NCBI GenBank assembly: GCA_008711295.1
Contig: VUYV01000120.1
Coordinates: forward strand, 807,383-871,382
Source: Anarhynchus alexandrinus
Lineage: Eukaryota > Chordata > Aves > Charadriiformes > Charadriidae
Direction of reading: 5' to 3'
DNA length: 64,000 bases
Part shown: positions 31,164 to 45,260 of the stretch, piece by piece
Layout: every line of letters starts with the position of its first letter
Position numbering within the stretch: the first letter of the stretch is position 1
Notes under the pieces: model-generated
What the model saw: only the letters and a program-made list of their open reading frames with translations
Databases searched by the model: none
Told to the model about the DNA's origin: nothing
Translations under genes and position numbers: made by a program

Positions 31164-34025
31164 TTTTCCATTTACTGTCTGTTAGCTTTTATTTCAAAAG
31201 AGTATAGGCCAGCAGCACAGAGAAGCAACTGTACTCTGTATCAAAACAGACATTAAGAAGGAAAGATTATCATGCTGGTGTTACTTCCTCTTACTACAGC
31301 ATTCTATTTGAGCCAGGCTAGGTACAGAAAAACAATCTGCTTAGAAATTTGACAAGTCTCTTCTTTATACTGCAGAGTTTAATATTAAAAACTAGAACTT
31401 GATTATTCCTTGATTAACCAGTATCACAATTTGCAGTTAATTCATAGCCACACTCTGTGATTGCTCTCGTCAGAAGAGATGAGAACATACCTAACTGTAA
31501 AACAGCTGGTTACAGGTTAAGGTGATGTGCACAGCTAACAACTCCAAACAGCCTATGTAAAAAGCAAGAGTTCAGGAAAAGGAATTTTAATCTGAAGTAT
31601 TAAGCCTAGTCTTATCTGAAGAGTAGGAGAAATTAAAAACTAACTCAATTTAAAATAGTGCGTGGCAAGATTAAGCAAAATAACTGGAATAAATGCCTCA
31701 AGAACTGAACTATTTTTGAACAGCTTCACTCAGGTGTAGTTTCTTAAACCACTTCTGAATCAGTTTTATCAATTGTTGACCTTCCCAGGAGTTGAAAAGC
31801 TTTCCTGCTTTCTTTCCTCACTTCCTAGGAAAGAGATACTGTCTATTCTAGTCACTTCAAAGTCTTGAAGAACAATGGAACAAACCATTCTGTTCACCAA
31901 CTTAAAACTCAGTTAAAATTGAAGTGTTGTTTGAACATGCAGTTAAAATTCTAATAGTCATCTTAATCTAAAAATGCATACTTTTCTAATGAATTAAACT
32001 CCTCAGCTTTAGTACTACACACTAATGATCACCAGCCCTTAAAACAAAAGCTTTCCTGTACAGGTTTATCTTTTTTACACAGTTTTTTCCTTTTGAAAAA
32101 AAAAAAAACCAAAACAAACCAACCCACACTTAGCCTTCTACAGTCTTTTTTCTAATGGGATTACAAGATACAGGTTCTACTTCCTTTTTGTGACAAGGGA
32201 AAGTCAATAGAGATAGATGGGTCTGTCTTGATACTTAGTGACTGTCAGGCTTAAGCCTTAGCTGGAGTCAGGGTACCTGAACTGTTGCCTCTCCAAGTGG
32301 GCATAGCTTTCCCTGAACCAACATTAATCATGACATGACAGACAGCCTCCTGAGGTAATAATATAGCAGTTACACTGCGTCAGCCTTTAGTTTTGTGTTG
32401 CATTTCTTCAAACTGAATTTACTACTGCAGTTTACTGCTGATTCAGCTGTTTGAGTCATTAGTGAGTGCCAGTGGGGAAACTCTCTTCAGCAATCTACAC
32501 ATTAGCTGAGGGCTGATCTTTAATTCACTGTATATGACAGCAGAACTACTTGATTCTCTTCACTTTGTCTTTATTCTATACCTAAAGTGTTGCTGACAAC
32601 TGCTAAATGGAAGTTAAAAGCTGTCCCCATGTGCGGTTACACACATCTACCCAGTCCTTTCAGTGATGGCCATTCAGAATTAGGGACAGGAAGTGCAACA
32701 GTTAGACAAGTCAGCTTGCAGGGTTAAGCAAGAACAAGATAGTTGTGTGTGTTTACAAGATGAAGTAGAAGGAATATGTTTACAATATGTGAAAAGATAG
32801 AGGTAGGAACAGAGCAAGGTAGTTGCTTACTCAGAATTTCCAAGTTGCCGTGTTCTCTAATAAGTAGCTAAAAGCTCCTCAGAAGAAGCATGCTATGATT
32901 TTTTTGCTTGTTGTGGAAAGGTGTAAAGTCCAACGAGAAGCAATTCAAGAGTATTTGCATTTTGCAGTGGATAGTAATACATACAAAGTGCTGCACAGCA
33001 GTCTCAACTGTAATGGCAATGTTGAGTTAAACAATACCAAGGTGATTATTACTGTCAGGTTGTTTTCCAAATTAAATCACTAAGCTATCAGAGTATAGGC
33101 TCAACCTGTTTATAAGAACTGATCTTTATCTATGGTAAGGAAAAAATCTATTACTTCCATTTCCATTGACTGCACATGGGGAAAGAGGAAAAGAAGTGAG
33201 CATAAGAAGGTGGGGGAAAAAATATTTGCATTTATACAGGAAAGGAGGGGGTCAAGGAGGAAAAAAGCAGGAAAATACTGAATAAGCTATTTTAGTATTG
33301 AAATTTCACTTAACTTTAGAAACAGAAAACTAGCAGGCTTCTATTTGATCTGAAATAAGGCATTGCTACTTTTTAACAGTAAGGCCCAGGGAACATCAGA
33401 ATAGATTTCTAGTCCAGAAAGATTCTCTCATTTTAGCAGAAAAACTACTGCAAACTGCCCACTACAGCTATTTTTGTAGCCTTAACCTAGTTGCAGTTCC
33501 AACAGGGATAACCAATGGGACAACCACATTGCATTTAACAAGTAACTTGAAGCTTGTTACTTAATGCTTAATTATACAGTTGTGCAGTAGCCATCATGTT
33601 TCACTAATTTAGTCCACATCTGATAGGCTAAATGCCAACTTTAATGAATTTTACTACTGAGAATTGGTATTTACTTGTTGCTGTGTCAAACACTGGAAGT
33701 TGAGCAGGGGAAGAAATCTTCCAGAAAGAATGAAGTGGCTACTTATGGCGACCCTGACCACATAAAGACCTAAAAATTCAGTGGGACAGCACAGCATCAT
33801 TAAACTTTGATTAAATGTTGAAGACCATGGGGCTTTTTTTTTCCTAAATATATAGAGCTGTCTGAGGCAAATCACTTGGTGAAAGCTAAGCTCCAGGACT
33901 CAAACTAGATCAGAGAGTATGATTTAAGTGAGGACTAGACCTGTTACAGAACAAGAGAAAATAATATTAAATCTCAACAAAAAGAGGTTACTTTTAGCAG
34001 AAGCTCTGTTTTAAGTATAGGACTC

Positions 34026-34043
34026 GGGGGGGGGGGGGGGGGG
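34026..34043. repeat. Poly-G tract (18 G)
   Basis: Uninterrupted G run in AT-rich non-coding DNA. Similar runs lie at 38383-38393 (11 G), 46416-46430 (15 G) and 19353-19367 (15 G, inside the PSMA3 CpG island). Confidence 0.95.
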
Positions 34044-37000
34044 CACACAACAAAACCTCTAGCTGTATTGTAGATAGTCCCTTACCCTCTATTCTTAAAC
34101 AATATCTAGGAGGAAGAGTTTGATTTAAGCCCAGAGAACAACAACTGATCAGGTAGCTAAAACAAAGGTTTGAAAGCTTCCACCAGTCACTCTGCTGTAG
34201 CTTCAGCTGCAGGGCATGTCTGGATAATGCATGCATGCTCAGAGTCTGTGGAGGTGAAGCTCTAGAAGAGCTGTTCCTTGAGACAATATCACATGCGCCT
34301 ACTTAAATACTACTACTTTTGAGTAAGGTCACTCTGAGAGCAGTGAGTCTCATAACATACCAAGGGACTAGGGCAGGCCAGTTGGCTGACTTGATGCAGA
34401 GCTGCTTGCAACACATGCAGGCCCAATGTGATAGAACTCACAGCAGCAGCCTGTGACAGTGACCTTGGAAGCCTCCCAAAACCAGCCTTGGCTTGAAAAT
34501 GGTTAATTATAACTTCGGTTTAACACTGAAATGTGAAAATGCATTGCAAGGCTAACAAAGGGGCAGGGTAAAAGTTTCTGAAGTAGAGATTTGAGCAAGA
34601 GGTGATTCTTAACAGTCTCATTTAAATTATTTCTGCCCAAAGCACTGGGAAGTTTCAGTTCTAAAGATAACAGGAAAAAAAAGCATAATTAGCCCATACC
34701 AAGCAGCACTTCTTGCTTCAGGCTCTACAAGTAACCTACTTAGTCCAGATTCTGGCCATTTATGGGAATACATAATAGAGCAGAAAGTCAAATACTCACT
34801 TGGAATGCATAACGAGTTCTTGCCATGCTGAAACGCTTAAAGCTCAGAGTTCTAATAGCATATGCTGTTGCTTAAGACTCAAAGCACAGGCTTTAACAGA
34901 ACACCAGAAAGTAAGACTGTATAGACCAACTCATCTCTTAGCTTAGTCATCCCTCCACCAAGGAGTGCTTTAGAAATACGTAGATCCAATAATGACACAA
35001 GAGTAGGATGTACAGGAAGATGCTTCCTCTCCCTTTAAGTCTCATACATCCACTGACTGTTACTCAGCACCTGATGAATCACTACTCTGATATTTAATAG
35101 GACTGGATATGTCACATTCCCTGTTACAATTATTTAGTCAGCAAGTCCACACACAGAAGCCATATTAAAGAGAATTAAGAAGGGGACTACAGTGAACTGC
35201 AGGTGACAAATTAAAAAAAAAAAATACAGCCCACCATCTAGTTTACTTACATACATCTCCATGACTACACCAGGACAGATTTTAGAATACGCAACTGGAC
35301 TTGCAGAGTTCAAAAATCAAGTTTAGGCTACTGCATCAGTATAATCAATTTTCATTGTTTGTACTGCCTTTACATAGCAGTAAGAAATACTGGTTTGGAT
35401 AATATCTTCATTACAACTAACTAGTACTACTGATGAAATTATCGTATGATTGAGCTGTTAGAAGCTCATAGAAAAACAGCTCATAAAAGTAATCTGTATG
35501 TAAAATCTCCTGTGTGGCAGATATCCATAAGGGTATCTCCAAAGGAAATAGTACTAACCTGTACTTGGTGCCGAGTCTCAGAAAGGAAACATTTCAAACA
35601 ATTTATCTCATGCAGATCTGAGGTATGCCAAGCATCAGGTCATTTGTTACTTCCTTCTCATCACCAAAAATAGCTGGATGGCGTGAGGTTAAAAGCCCCA
35701 CATGCTGGAAGTGTGACTGTCTATACAGACACAATACTGCTTGGGATGCTATCTGGCTATATAATACAGTCCAAGTCACCCTTAAGGAAGGAGATTTGGA
35801 ATAACTACATATGCTGTTTTGCAAGTCTCTTCCTTAAGATAAAACTGTAACCATAGAAGGAAACACAAAACAGTGAATTCAACAATGCATCTTAAGCATT
35901 TGTCAGCTGGAAGATGATCATGACCTTAAAACAAAGTGCACAGTTTCAAGATTCTGAAGAGAAAAATAGTATTGGTTGTCATGACAATTTTAAGACTGTA
36001 ATAGCACCAAAAATACAGTACAGAGACTGTTCTCTCCCCCTCATTTTCTTCCTTCAGTTGCATATGCCTAAGACAAGGACTAGCGTTTCCTTCCCCCACC
36101 AGTTTTTCAAGTAACATGCAGCAAGAAGTTACATTTACTTAAGAACTGAGAGTTATTTTGAGACACCAACTGCTTGTAACTTTCCATCATAGAAGATCTT
36201 GCTACATATTATGTCTAGTTATACAGTTGCAGAAAACAGGAGGTAGTAGAAGAGGTAAGGGTGTAGCCTTACTGTTTGTCCAGTAAATACATTCTAGTAT
36301 TTGAGAACATGGGATCTACAACCAAGCTCAAACCAAGTCTATTTCCAGACGGACTAAGCAATCACCATACGGTGCTCTTTCATCTTCAGTACATTGCTAT
36401 TAAAGGACTCTGAAAGAGTTGTTTGAAAATGGTTCTTACAAGTTACTGTGCCAACCAAAAATGGAGAACTAGAATAAAGCAGGCAGCAGCATTACATAGT
36501 TTATAGTCCAAGCATGCATATAATCAGATACGGGAAAAACTGAAATCTCCTGAAGTCTCCCTAAAGACAGTGTAAGAACTACCCACTGAAAATACCATTT
36601 TAGGTTGCGTGGTAAGACAAGCCAAGTCAGAGTTTAGAAAGAACATGGGGTGGTTTATTGTTGCATAAATTTAGATATCATTTGGTGCATGTATTGTCTG
36701 CATATCCAAAATGCATTCATTAAGATTCAAATTTCAGCAGATTAATAATAGGTTTGATTACAGTAAATTCATCCAGAAGCTGACACATTCCAAACGCACA
36801 CACACAAAACCCCAAAACCCACCCAAGTGATGCCTAATTTTTTGAAAGTTAAATTTATCTTGTTTCCAGGGCTTTTAGAAAAGCAGGAATCTGCTACTTT
36901 CATTATTTCAGGGAAGGACAGAGACCTATTACATTAGACTACATTAACAGGTGTTAAGAGCAGTAAAGGAAGTGCTAGATGACTTTAACAGAACGCTTAC

Positions 37001-37842
37001 GTAAAGTTCAATTTCAGCTCTAATTCTTGGTGTTTCCACAGTCTACAAGGCACACCACTTGAAAGGCTATTTTTCCCAAAATACTTTTCTATATACATTA
37101 AGAATAGAAAAAAAAAATCTTAAATACTGTTTTAGGAGGCAGAATCAAAATAAACATAGCTTAATGTGTTTCCTTGTCAGTCAGCTGGTTTAACAAACTA
37201 CTTCCCCCAGCCAAATGCTTGTTTTCTACACTTAGACCAGTTTGTCCCCCTTTGTGCTGCTTGCAAGGAGATCACTCCCACACTAATAAGAGATCTTTCA
37301 TTGATCCAGAATAATTAAACTCCCAAAAGACAGGTATTTTGTTCTTTCGGAGTTTTGGATGTCACACAACACAGCTCATTTCAGTGGTTCTGTTCACAGC
37401 TGTACTGGTGTAACCAATGGGGTGACAGACTACACAGAAGCACTGCAGGAGGAAGCATACCCCTGAAGGTACAAAGTTCTGCATATCCCTGAAGATCACG
37501 CAAACAGTATAGTCTTCCAATTAATTCACAAGTTAAGCATGCATTACACAGTGTTGATTGGTCAGCTAACTCCCTGGCCACGTGGAAATTAGCTACCTGT
37601 AATAATATCCTCCAAACAATATACACAAATAAAAAGTATCTTTTGAAAAAGGCAGCTAAGTAGGAAAAATTCAGCATATAATCACTGGCTGAACTGTAGA
37701 TTCTCACTAACAGCAGCTACTTTCAGATAATAACATTTAATTCAAAAGATTGAGGGCATTAATACTTTTAAGAAAGAATCAATACTGACCAACTGCCATC
37801 TTGTTAGCGATGAATGATAAGCAAGTTAACCCTAAGTGATTA

Positions 37843-37897
37843 TAGAATCCTGGAATAGTTTGGGTTGGAAGGGACCTTTAAAGGTCATCTAGTCCAA
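37843..37897 (-). mobile_element. CR1 LINE short 3' tail
   Basis: The phrases 'tatagaatcctggaatag' and 'gggttggaagggaccttta' are the final bases of a CR1 element in minus orientation. Only about 55 bases remain. Confidence 0.85.
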
Positions 37898-40800
37898 AAG
37901 TAATTTGGACAAGCAGAAGCCTTCAAAGAAAGGCCACGTAACTACTGCCTTCACAAGCTTTCTTTTGCTGAGCAGCCGTGCTTTGCAGAAGTTCTTGTTT
38001 TGTGCTTAGTGGCATACACATTGCTTTCTGGAAACTAGTTACAAGGAAAGACCAGGCATCTACAGTCCCAATTCAGTTGGATCATGCTGTTCTACAACCT
38101 GCATCTGTAACAATCCATCATTTAAATCAACAGCTTATCGGTGCTGACAAGCTTGAGAGACACCTATGCTGGCAGCTGGACCACATCTAAGGACCCACCA
38201 TGAGTATTAGAACCTTTTTTTTATCTCTACAAGTATGGAAAGATACATTTTAGTAAAAATCCAACCTGAGCAAGCCACTTACTAATGTCTGAAAGCCTGT
38301 GGGTATGAGAACATAGCTCTAACGGTTTTATTTCCTTCTTGTACTTTTTAACATGGCTACTTCTGCAGCAAGAAGTCTTATTGGGGGGGGGGGTGAGGCC
38401 TTCCAAGATATATACTAGCAACAGGTAGCATAAGTGAGGAAGATTCTTACTTCAGATTAGCCATGACAGATCACTCAAAACTACTTCTGGAAAACAAGAA
38501 AATGCTGAATCTACTAACACAGGTACTGAGAAATTAACGCACCTGGAGTTAGTTCTCTTTGCCAAAGTGAAACAACAGCCCATTTTGGCTCTCCAGCTTC
38601 AGCATCAATCGACATCTTAGATACAGATAGCACTAGACATCTATTCAGTATACAGGTACTCCCAGTCTGGTATCCCAAAAGGCTGAAAAAATGACCAAAT
38701 TGTTGCTCCAATGTAGATACCAGAAGTTAAATATCCAAGGAGAAATACTTTCTCTTTCAGAAGCTTAACTTATTCAGAAGATCACAGTAAGGTTCTGCAA
38801 ATGCAACATGCAACCTCGTTTAAATGTTAAAACTTTAAAGACTTTTTCTCCTGTCAGTTTTTGTAGTAATGAAATATATAATTGCCACTCCCCAAAACAC
38901 ACTGATTTTGCATTCAAGTTTTACCCTGTATGTTTGCTTTTGATGGGAGGTTACTCAAGCACTAGTATTTATAAACAAGATTTGACTCTGTTAGGAAGAA
39001 TACAGACCATTTAGAGATTCAGATGCAAGTTTAAATGTTTTTAACTTAAGTTTATTTCAGGAACACTAAAACCGTATTTACTCTGTAGACTGGTGACTGA
39101 CAATATTTACACAGAAAACCACTTGTCCAATCCTCTAGAAAAAACATCTCACCTTGAAATATCAAAACTTCCACAGATAAAATGTTTACATCAGTAATAA
39201 CATCTACAGGTCAGAAGTCAGGAAAAAAAGCTGCAGAGATCATTTAGAAGCCAGTTAAAAAGTACAGTGTTTTAAAAATTAAAGTTTACAATACTGGAAT
39301 GGCTGATGTGCTAATGTACCCCATGTGTGTATGTGCATAGGATACATTTCTAGTACTAACTCGTGTCTTATGCCTGTCACAAAAGTTATTTATAAAGCCC
39401 AAAACAGAAGGTTCGATTACTCACTAATGACAGATAGATCTCATCCTTTGCCTTTACTGCTGGCATTCAGAGAAAAACTTATTTTGAAGAATATGTAAGG
39501 GTGCTCTCCTTCAGCAGTTGCATGAAATAACATTACCATCCAGAAGAGTAACTATATTCTTATTTGACTTCAAGCATCTACTTCAAGTTTTAAAAGACAG
39601 ACTGATCACTTGATTGGAGATGATGACAATCAAAGTCCTTTGCTACATCTAAATTAAAGCTGCTTTTCTCTGGAGTACTCTGTGCTATTGTTTTGCAACA
39701 CTGCACGATTTCCCCAATGTAGTTGTAACAGCCTCACAATTGTCTTGAATGTGAACTTGTAGTCCTTAGAAATAATACAGGAATTGAAGTGGATTTGTAG
39801 TCAAATTCCATATCTTGCATCTCTTTACAAGGCAACAGAAGAGAAATTAAACATCTACATAGAGATAATTTAACAGCACATGACAAAACACGCAAAAACT
39901 GGCTTTAGAATCCAATCTCAAGTAAACCCTGGCAATGGGCACCCTTCTTCCATAGTTGCTAAATTAGCTAACGTTAACATTTGATACAAATATGTTAGCT
40001 ATCATAATAGGAAACTACATACCAGAAAGAATAAAAATAATCTCTTACAACACAGCTCTTATTCTGTCCAAACATAAGATTACCAAATCAGTCTTAAAAA
40101 AAGGAACATTTTACGTTTGGAATTAAAAGATTGCATGACACATGCCAAAACACCCCCACGGCTAACAGGCTGGGATGAAAGCAGCAGTTACACCAGTTGA
40201 GAACCAAAACCTCTTCGCTTGGTGCTAGGCTGCTAATAACACACATCAGTTAATGCATCACTGGTTTCTGCACACATTTTTATAACACACGGGATTTTAG
40301 TTAAGATCTGCAGCCACAAAGCATAACAAAGTCTGGACATAGTTTATTCAGTAAAAATGGGACTACTTTTCCCTGGCGATCTCTGAAGCCGCTAACAAGA
40401 GTTATGCTACTTTGACAAGCTGAGCACATAACATCATTTTACAAGTGTTACTGGAAAAAGCAACTACAAAGTATTATTGTTTGCTGCAGAGCTGACAGGA
40501 AACCCACTTCCCAGATTTTTCTCACACAAAATACTATGCCACAAATATTTTTATGATTATTCATATCGAGAAGAGATAATGCACTTCCACAAAACACACC
40601 CATGGCAGATTCAAGAAACCACTACTATATTCACTGAAGCTTAATGTGCTAATTCAGGCTTCCTAAGGGTTGCTAAACTTTTGTGTCTTCTCCAGCAGCA
40701 ACACTCACAATAGAATGATGAAAAACAGCATGCACAGTTATGTTTGAATAACTAAATATCCATTTTTCTGAACATGGGGATGGGAATGTGCCAGAGCTGG

Positions 40801-43199
40801 GGAAACTGTAGGTAAACATTTACCATTACCAGATGGTTTGGTTTGTTTTCTCTCACAAACAGAACAATAAATATGAAGGAACTTACTGCTGATAGCTAAC
40901 AGTAAAGCACAATTTTCTCCATGACTAGGAAAGAAGGTTTGACCTTTCATTTTTGTAATCCAGCTATTACTGACTGAACTTTCTGTTGTCAACTTCGCAT
41001 TCGTTGGGATTTTTTTTGCTTTATCCCTGCACATTGAGTACTTCTCAACTTCTTAACATGCTCTCGTCTGAGGAGTTTGCAATCACTTAGATAATAAAGC
41101 TCTGTGGGAAGCATACATCTGACCTTCATTTGTACAGAAATACAGCAGTACGGAGGTTCTGAACCACAAAGCAGATGCTTGCTCAACTGCCACTGGTGTT
41201 GCCTATTCACTTACAGAATAGAAACACCAAGGGGAAGAGCATTTAAAAAAAGAGAACTAAACACTTGAGACAAAAATAAAAGCAGCTAAAAGTCTCCCAA
41301 ACATCTGCAAAGTCTGACATACAGTAGCACAGTATTTCGTTACACACGAAGCTCAATGTTAGAGCAAGAATCAATATTTTTAATATTTCTAGAATATTTT
41401 AGCTGTGATTGTATGTGTATTCTGAGTTGTTTTATCTACGTGTAAATGCAGTGTGTCAAGAACAGTATGCGACTATTGAACAGAATTAAAACATCTTACT
41501 TATCCCAGAAATCTCTCATCATTATTTTGTCTCTCTTCTCAAGGAAGCCACATGATACATTCAACAGCTTTATTTCGCTGCTACTCATTCTGCTGTTCTT
41601 ACAAAGAATACTGTAAGATACAGACATTCCTGTACTTGCCTTTTCCTATTGAGTGCCACATATACGGAAGACTTTGGGCAAAATTTCGGTACATTTAGGA
41701 TGTAAAAATTCATTTTCATGGCGTAACTCTGAATCCTGAAGTTCACATTCTGATGCAAAGTTACTTTAAACCAAAATTAGACGCTTTCTCTGGCTTGCCA
41801 AAAGCACAGCTTTTTCATTCACGGCGATTAGACATCATCCCTAAGTTGTATGAGAATGTTTATGCTCTCTGTTGAGCTACCTAGCTAGGCATTCTTAGGT
41901 GCTTTAAATACCATAAAAGAACAAGTCACCTCTCCTGCTAACTGGCTATATAGAAAGACAGTCCTATTGCTCACGATAGCTAGATAGGTGACATGCCACG
42001 AACTTCCTAAGCATGCTGGCTGTAACAGATACATCCAGGTGGACAGGATTTTTCTGCTAGAAATCAGAAACAAGACTGATTAGTTTTGTCACAAAATGTT
42101 ATTTATTGAATGGTACTATACTTCGTACAGAGATACAAATTGTGACTCAAAAAAAGCTCATAATCTAAGTCATGATTTGGCCAATACATTCCACAGAGAG
42201 ATGAGAAGTTCACATTCAAACTGAATTTTCAAAATTTTGTCAACATTTGGCTTAGATTTAATATACTCCATACAATAATTTACTCTTCAGTTTATTCACT
42301 GCATAAACTGGAACTACAGCACAGAAGTTCCCTCAGCACTAAATGCCTCAAACCTTTACACATTTTGTATGCATCTTTATATTTACAACCCAGATCCAAA
42401 AACCAGAACTCTACAGCTACCCTTCCCCCACATTAGACATCTCATTCTGTCAATTCTAAACATGCCTCATGTGCATTACGCTTTATTAAACCTTCAGAGA
42501 TTATCTATACTATACATCACTGCTCATTAAACTCCCTAGAGAACTGTCCTTTTGCCTACTGCTTTTCAAAGTACCAGATTTCTTAAAAAATAAAATAAAT
42601 ACAAAACCCACCCTCAAACCAGAACTTACACAGAAACTACACCTAAACTAACAATCTATTTCTGTCAAATTAGCACAATGGATTTCTTAACTATATTGAT
42701 AGGTCCCTCCACTGTTGCTTTAGATAAACCTAATGTAGGTCTTGTAGAGCAAGCGCTATCAAACAGATGCTTCTTACTCTGTGGAAAAATGATGCAGCTG
42801 CATTATATTCAACCATGCAGAAAATTTTATACAAGAAACCAAAATATGAAACTAGTGTTAAAAAATATATGTAATTTATTACAGGCTTCAATTAGTAACT
42901 ACTGTTTAGAAGTGTCAAAGCACAGGGTCTCTCAGAGGACCGTCGACAGGTGCAGATACCCTGCCTTGTAAGGCTGCACCTTCAGAAAGCATCCATCACA
43001 GGCAGGGAAGGTCCACACAAGTCTACGATCCCCCATGCACCCCAAAAAGCACTCAGCCCCGTCAACACTAGTCTTCCCCTGTCCTTGCTGCGTCCTCCTG
43101 AAGAGGTGACCTCAGCCGCCTGGCAGGAGGCCAAGCAGCCATCATAACCGCCAGCACCATGTGCAGAAGCCACCGGGCAGCGAGAGAGGGTCACGTCCC

Positions 43200-44646
43200 C
43201 CTCCCTCCCTCCCCGGCCTTCACCCCAAGTGCGTCATGGGCAGCAGAGGATGATTAATGGCGACGGAGCGACGCCTTCCTCCGGGGGAAGCGCCGCCGCC
43301 CGTGCCCCGCCCGCGCCGGCCGAGGGACCAGCCTGAGGGAAAAGCGGCACGGGCAGCGCCTGCAGCCCCTACCTGCAGCCCCGGCGGTGTCTCTGCTGGG
43401 GCGCTCGGCAGCGACCACGGCGGGCGGGCTGCCTTCAGCGCCGCCGCTCGACTCCGGCGGGGGGGGAGCGGCGGGGGACGGCAGCGGACGGCGGCTGGCG
43501 GGCCCGCGCCTCTCCGGGCCGCTCGGCTCCTCCGCGCCCTCTCGGCGGGCGGTTCCGCTGTGCGCCGCCAGAGGCGCCGCTGCCGCCGCCCCTCCATGGC
43601 CGCCGCTTCACTTCCGGGTCCGTCTCCGCCGAGCGGGAGAGGGGGCGTCGCAGCCGCTACCACTAGCCGTCCCGGCGATGAGCCGTACAGAAGAAACGAG
43701 GAGGAGGAGGTGCTGCCGCTTTCGGAGCGCGGCAGGAGGCTCCGCGCCGAGCCCGCTGCCTCTGCCTGCAGCTCCCCCGCCTCCCCCCGCGGAAAAGGCG
43801 CCGACCACTCCCGCTACCTTCCTCCTGCGGCCTAAAATGGGAAAGAGCCTCACACAAAATGGCGCCGGGAGGCTGACCGCGGCGCATGCGCTCTGCGTGC
43901 CCTGGGCCGCCGCCACCGCAGGACGCCGTCGCCGCCCCCCACCGTCCCCCACCTTCCCTCTCGTCCCCGCCCCACCGCTTCGCCAAGAGACGGCCCGCAC
44001 CAATCAGATCGCGCCGTTGTTCTTCCTGTCCTCCGGTCGTGGCCAATCACCACGCCCAGAGCTACATCCGGATCCAGCTTCTACCAATCACCTGCGGGGC
44101 GACGGTGACTTCACTTCAACTTCCACCAATCGGCTGGCGCTCCGGCGAAGCGCCAATCAAAAGTCTCCGTGGCCCTACCTGCGTCGACGGCTGGCCAATG
44201 CTCTCTGCCGGCCGCCCTGTGACCAATGGGGGTGCTGTCCGCGGCGCCCAATCCGGGCGGGGCAGAGCCCCCGGGGCGTCACGAGGGGGCCAATGGGAGT
44301 TCAAGCAGGACAGATTCTGCTCAACAGCTTGTTATTGGGCTCGTCGCTGGTGATTCGGTGCGAGTCCGGGCTGGAGGGGGTGGAGCGGGGCCGTGCTCAG
44401 CCGCCGCCGCTCGCGGGGCTGTCGTCGTCTCGGAGGGGGCCGCGGCGCTGGGGGAGCGCGGCTGGGCCGGGCAGCGCGGGGCTGCCCACTTCGTTCCGAG
44501 TTTCCAGGTAGGAGGCAGTGAGGGCGGCGGGCGCCTCAGCAGCCGTAACTCCGCCGCCGTCCCGGGGGAGGAGACGCGGAGCGGCGCCGGGAGCTCTCCC
44601 TTCCCTCCCCCCTCCCCTTTTCCTCCCCCCTTCCCGGCACCATCCC
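43200..44646. promoter_or_regulatory. ARID4A: ARID4A CpG-island promoter, probably bidirectional
   Basis: The stretch is very rich in G, C and CpG, lacks a TATA box, and holds the ARID4A untranslated first exon at its right end (donor ccag/gtagg, exon end 44507). The left part (43.2-43.9 kb) could drive a minus-strand transcript. Several long open frames cross it on both strands (up to 374 codons), rich in Pro, Arg, Ala and Gly. They are due to composition and I do not call them genes. Confidence 0.8.
44000..44338 (+). promoter_or_regulatory. ARID4A: Array of ten CCAAT boxes upstream of ARID4A
   Basis: CCAAT starts at 44000, 44043, 44084, 44126, 44153, 44195, 44223, 44248 and 44290 on the plus strand, and ATTGG lies at 44334-44338. 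Steps are 43, 41, 42, 27, 42, 28, 25, 42 and 44 bases. The sequences between the boxes do not look like copies of one another. CCAAT is the core of the NF-Y site; six of the ten also have the preferred following C. Confidence 0.85.
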
Positions 44647-45260
44647 NNNNNNNNNNNNNNNNNNNNNNNNNNNNNNNNNNNNNNNNNNNNNNNNNNNNNN
44701 NNNNNNNNNNNNNNNNNNNNNNNNNNNNNNNNNNNNNNNNNNNNNNNNNNNNNNNNNNNNNNNNNNNNNNNNNNNNNNNNNNNNNNNNNNNNNNNNNNNN
44801 NNNNNNNNNNNNNNNNNNNNNNNNNNNNNNNNNNNNNNNNNNNNNNNNNNNNNNNNNNNNNNNNNNNNNNNNNNNNNNNNNNNNNNNNNNNNNNNNNNNN
44901 NNNNNNNNNNNNNNNNNNNNNNNNNNNNNNNNNNNNNNNNNNNNNNNNNNNNNNNNNNNNNNNNNNNNNNNNNNNNNNNNNNNNNNNNNNNNNNNNNNNN
45001 NNNNNNNNNNNNNNNNNNNNNNNNNNNNNNNNNNNNNNNNNNNNNNNNNNNNNNNNNNNNNNNNNNNNNNNNNNNNNNNNNNNNNNNNNNNNNNNNNNNN
45101 NNNNNNNNNNNNNNNNNNNNNNNNNNNNNNNNNNNNNNNNNNNNNNNNNNNNNNNNNNNNNNNNNNNNNNNNNNNNNNNNNNNNNNNNNNNNNNNNNNNN
45201 NNNNNNNNNNNNNNNNNNNNNNNNNNNNNNNNNNNNNNNNNNNNNNNNNNNNNNNNNNNN
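44647..45260. other. Assembly gap (614 N)
   Basis: Unsequenced stretch in ARID4A intron 1, inside GC-rich DNA and directly followed by a run of 22 C (45261-45282). The true length and the structure of intron 1 are unknown. Confidence 0.99.

Larger units (their letters stand above)
31185..43400 (-). ncRNA. Possible antisense non-coding transcription unit between PSMA3 and ARID4A
   Basis: No coding exon was recognised in these 12 kb on either strand. Three weak signs point to minus-strand transcription. There is an AATAAA on the minus strand just past the PSMA3 end. Lines I counted by eye have more A than T on the plus strand (for example 24 to 15 at 39061-39120 and 27 to 15 at 40021-40080), the reverse of most PSMA3 and ARID4A introns. 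And the CpG island at 43.2-44.6 kb could fire both ways. In human the antisense lncRNA PSMA3-AS1 occupies the corresponding place. Exons cannot be defined from sequence alone. Confidence 0.35.

Noticed and set aside
43387..44511. 374-codon open frame on the plus strand, with several others in the same island on both strands
   Set aside because: It is rich in Pro, Arg, Ala and Gly as expected in CpG-island DNA, has no known domain, and runs through the promoter and first exon of ARID4A.
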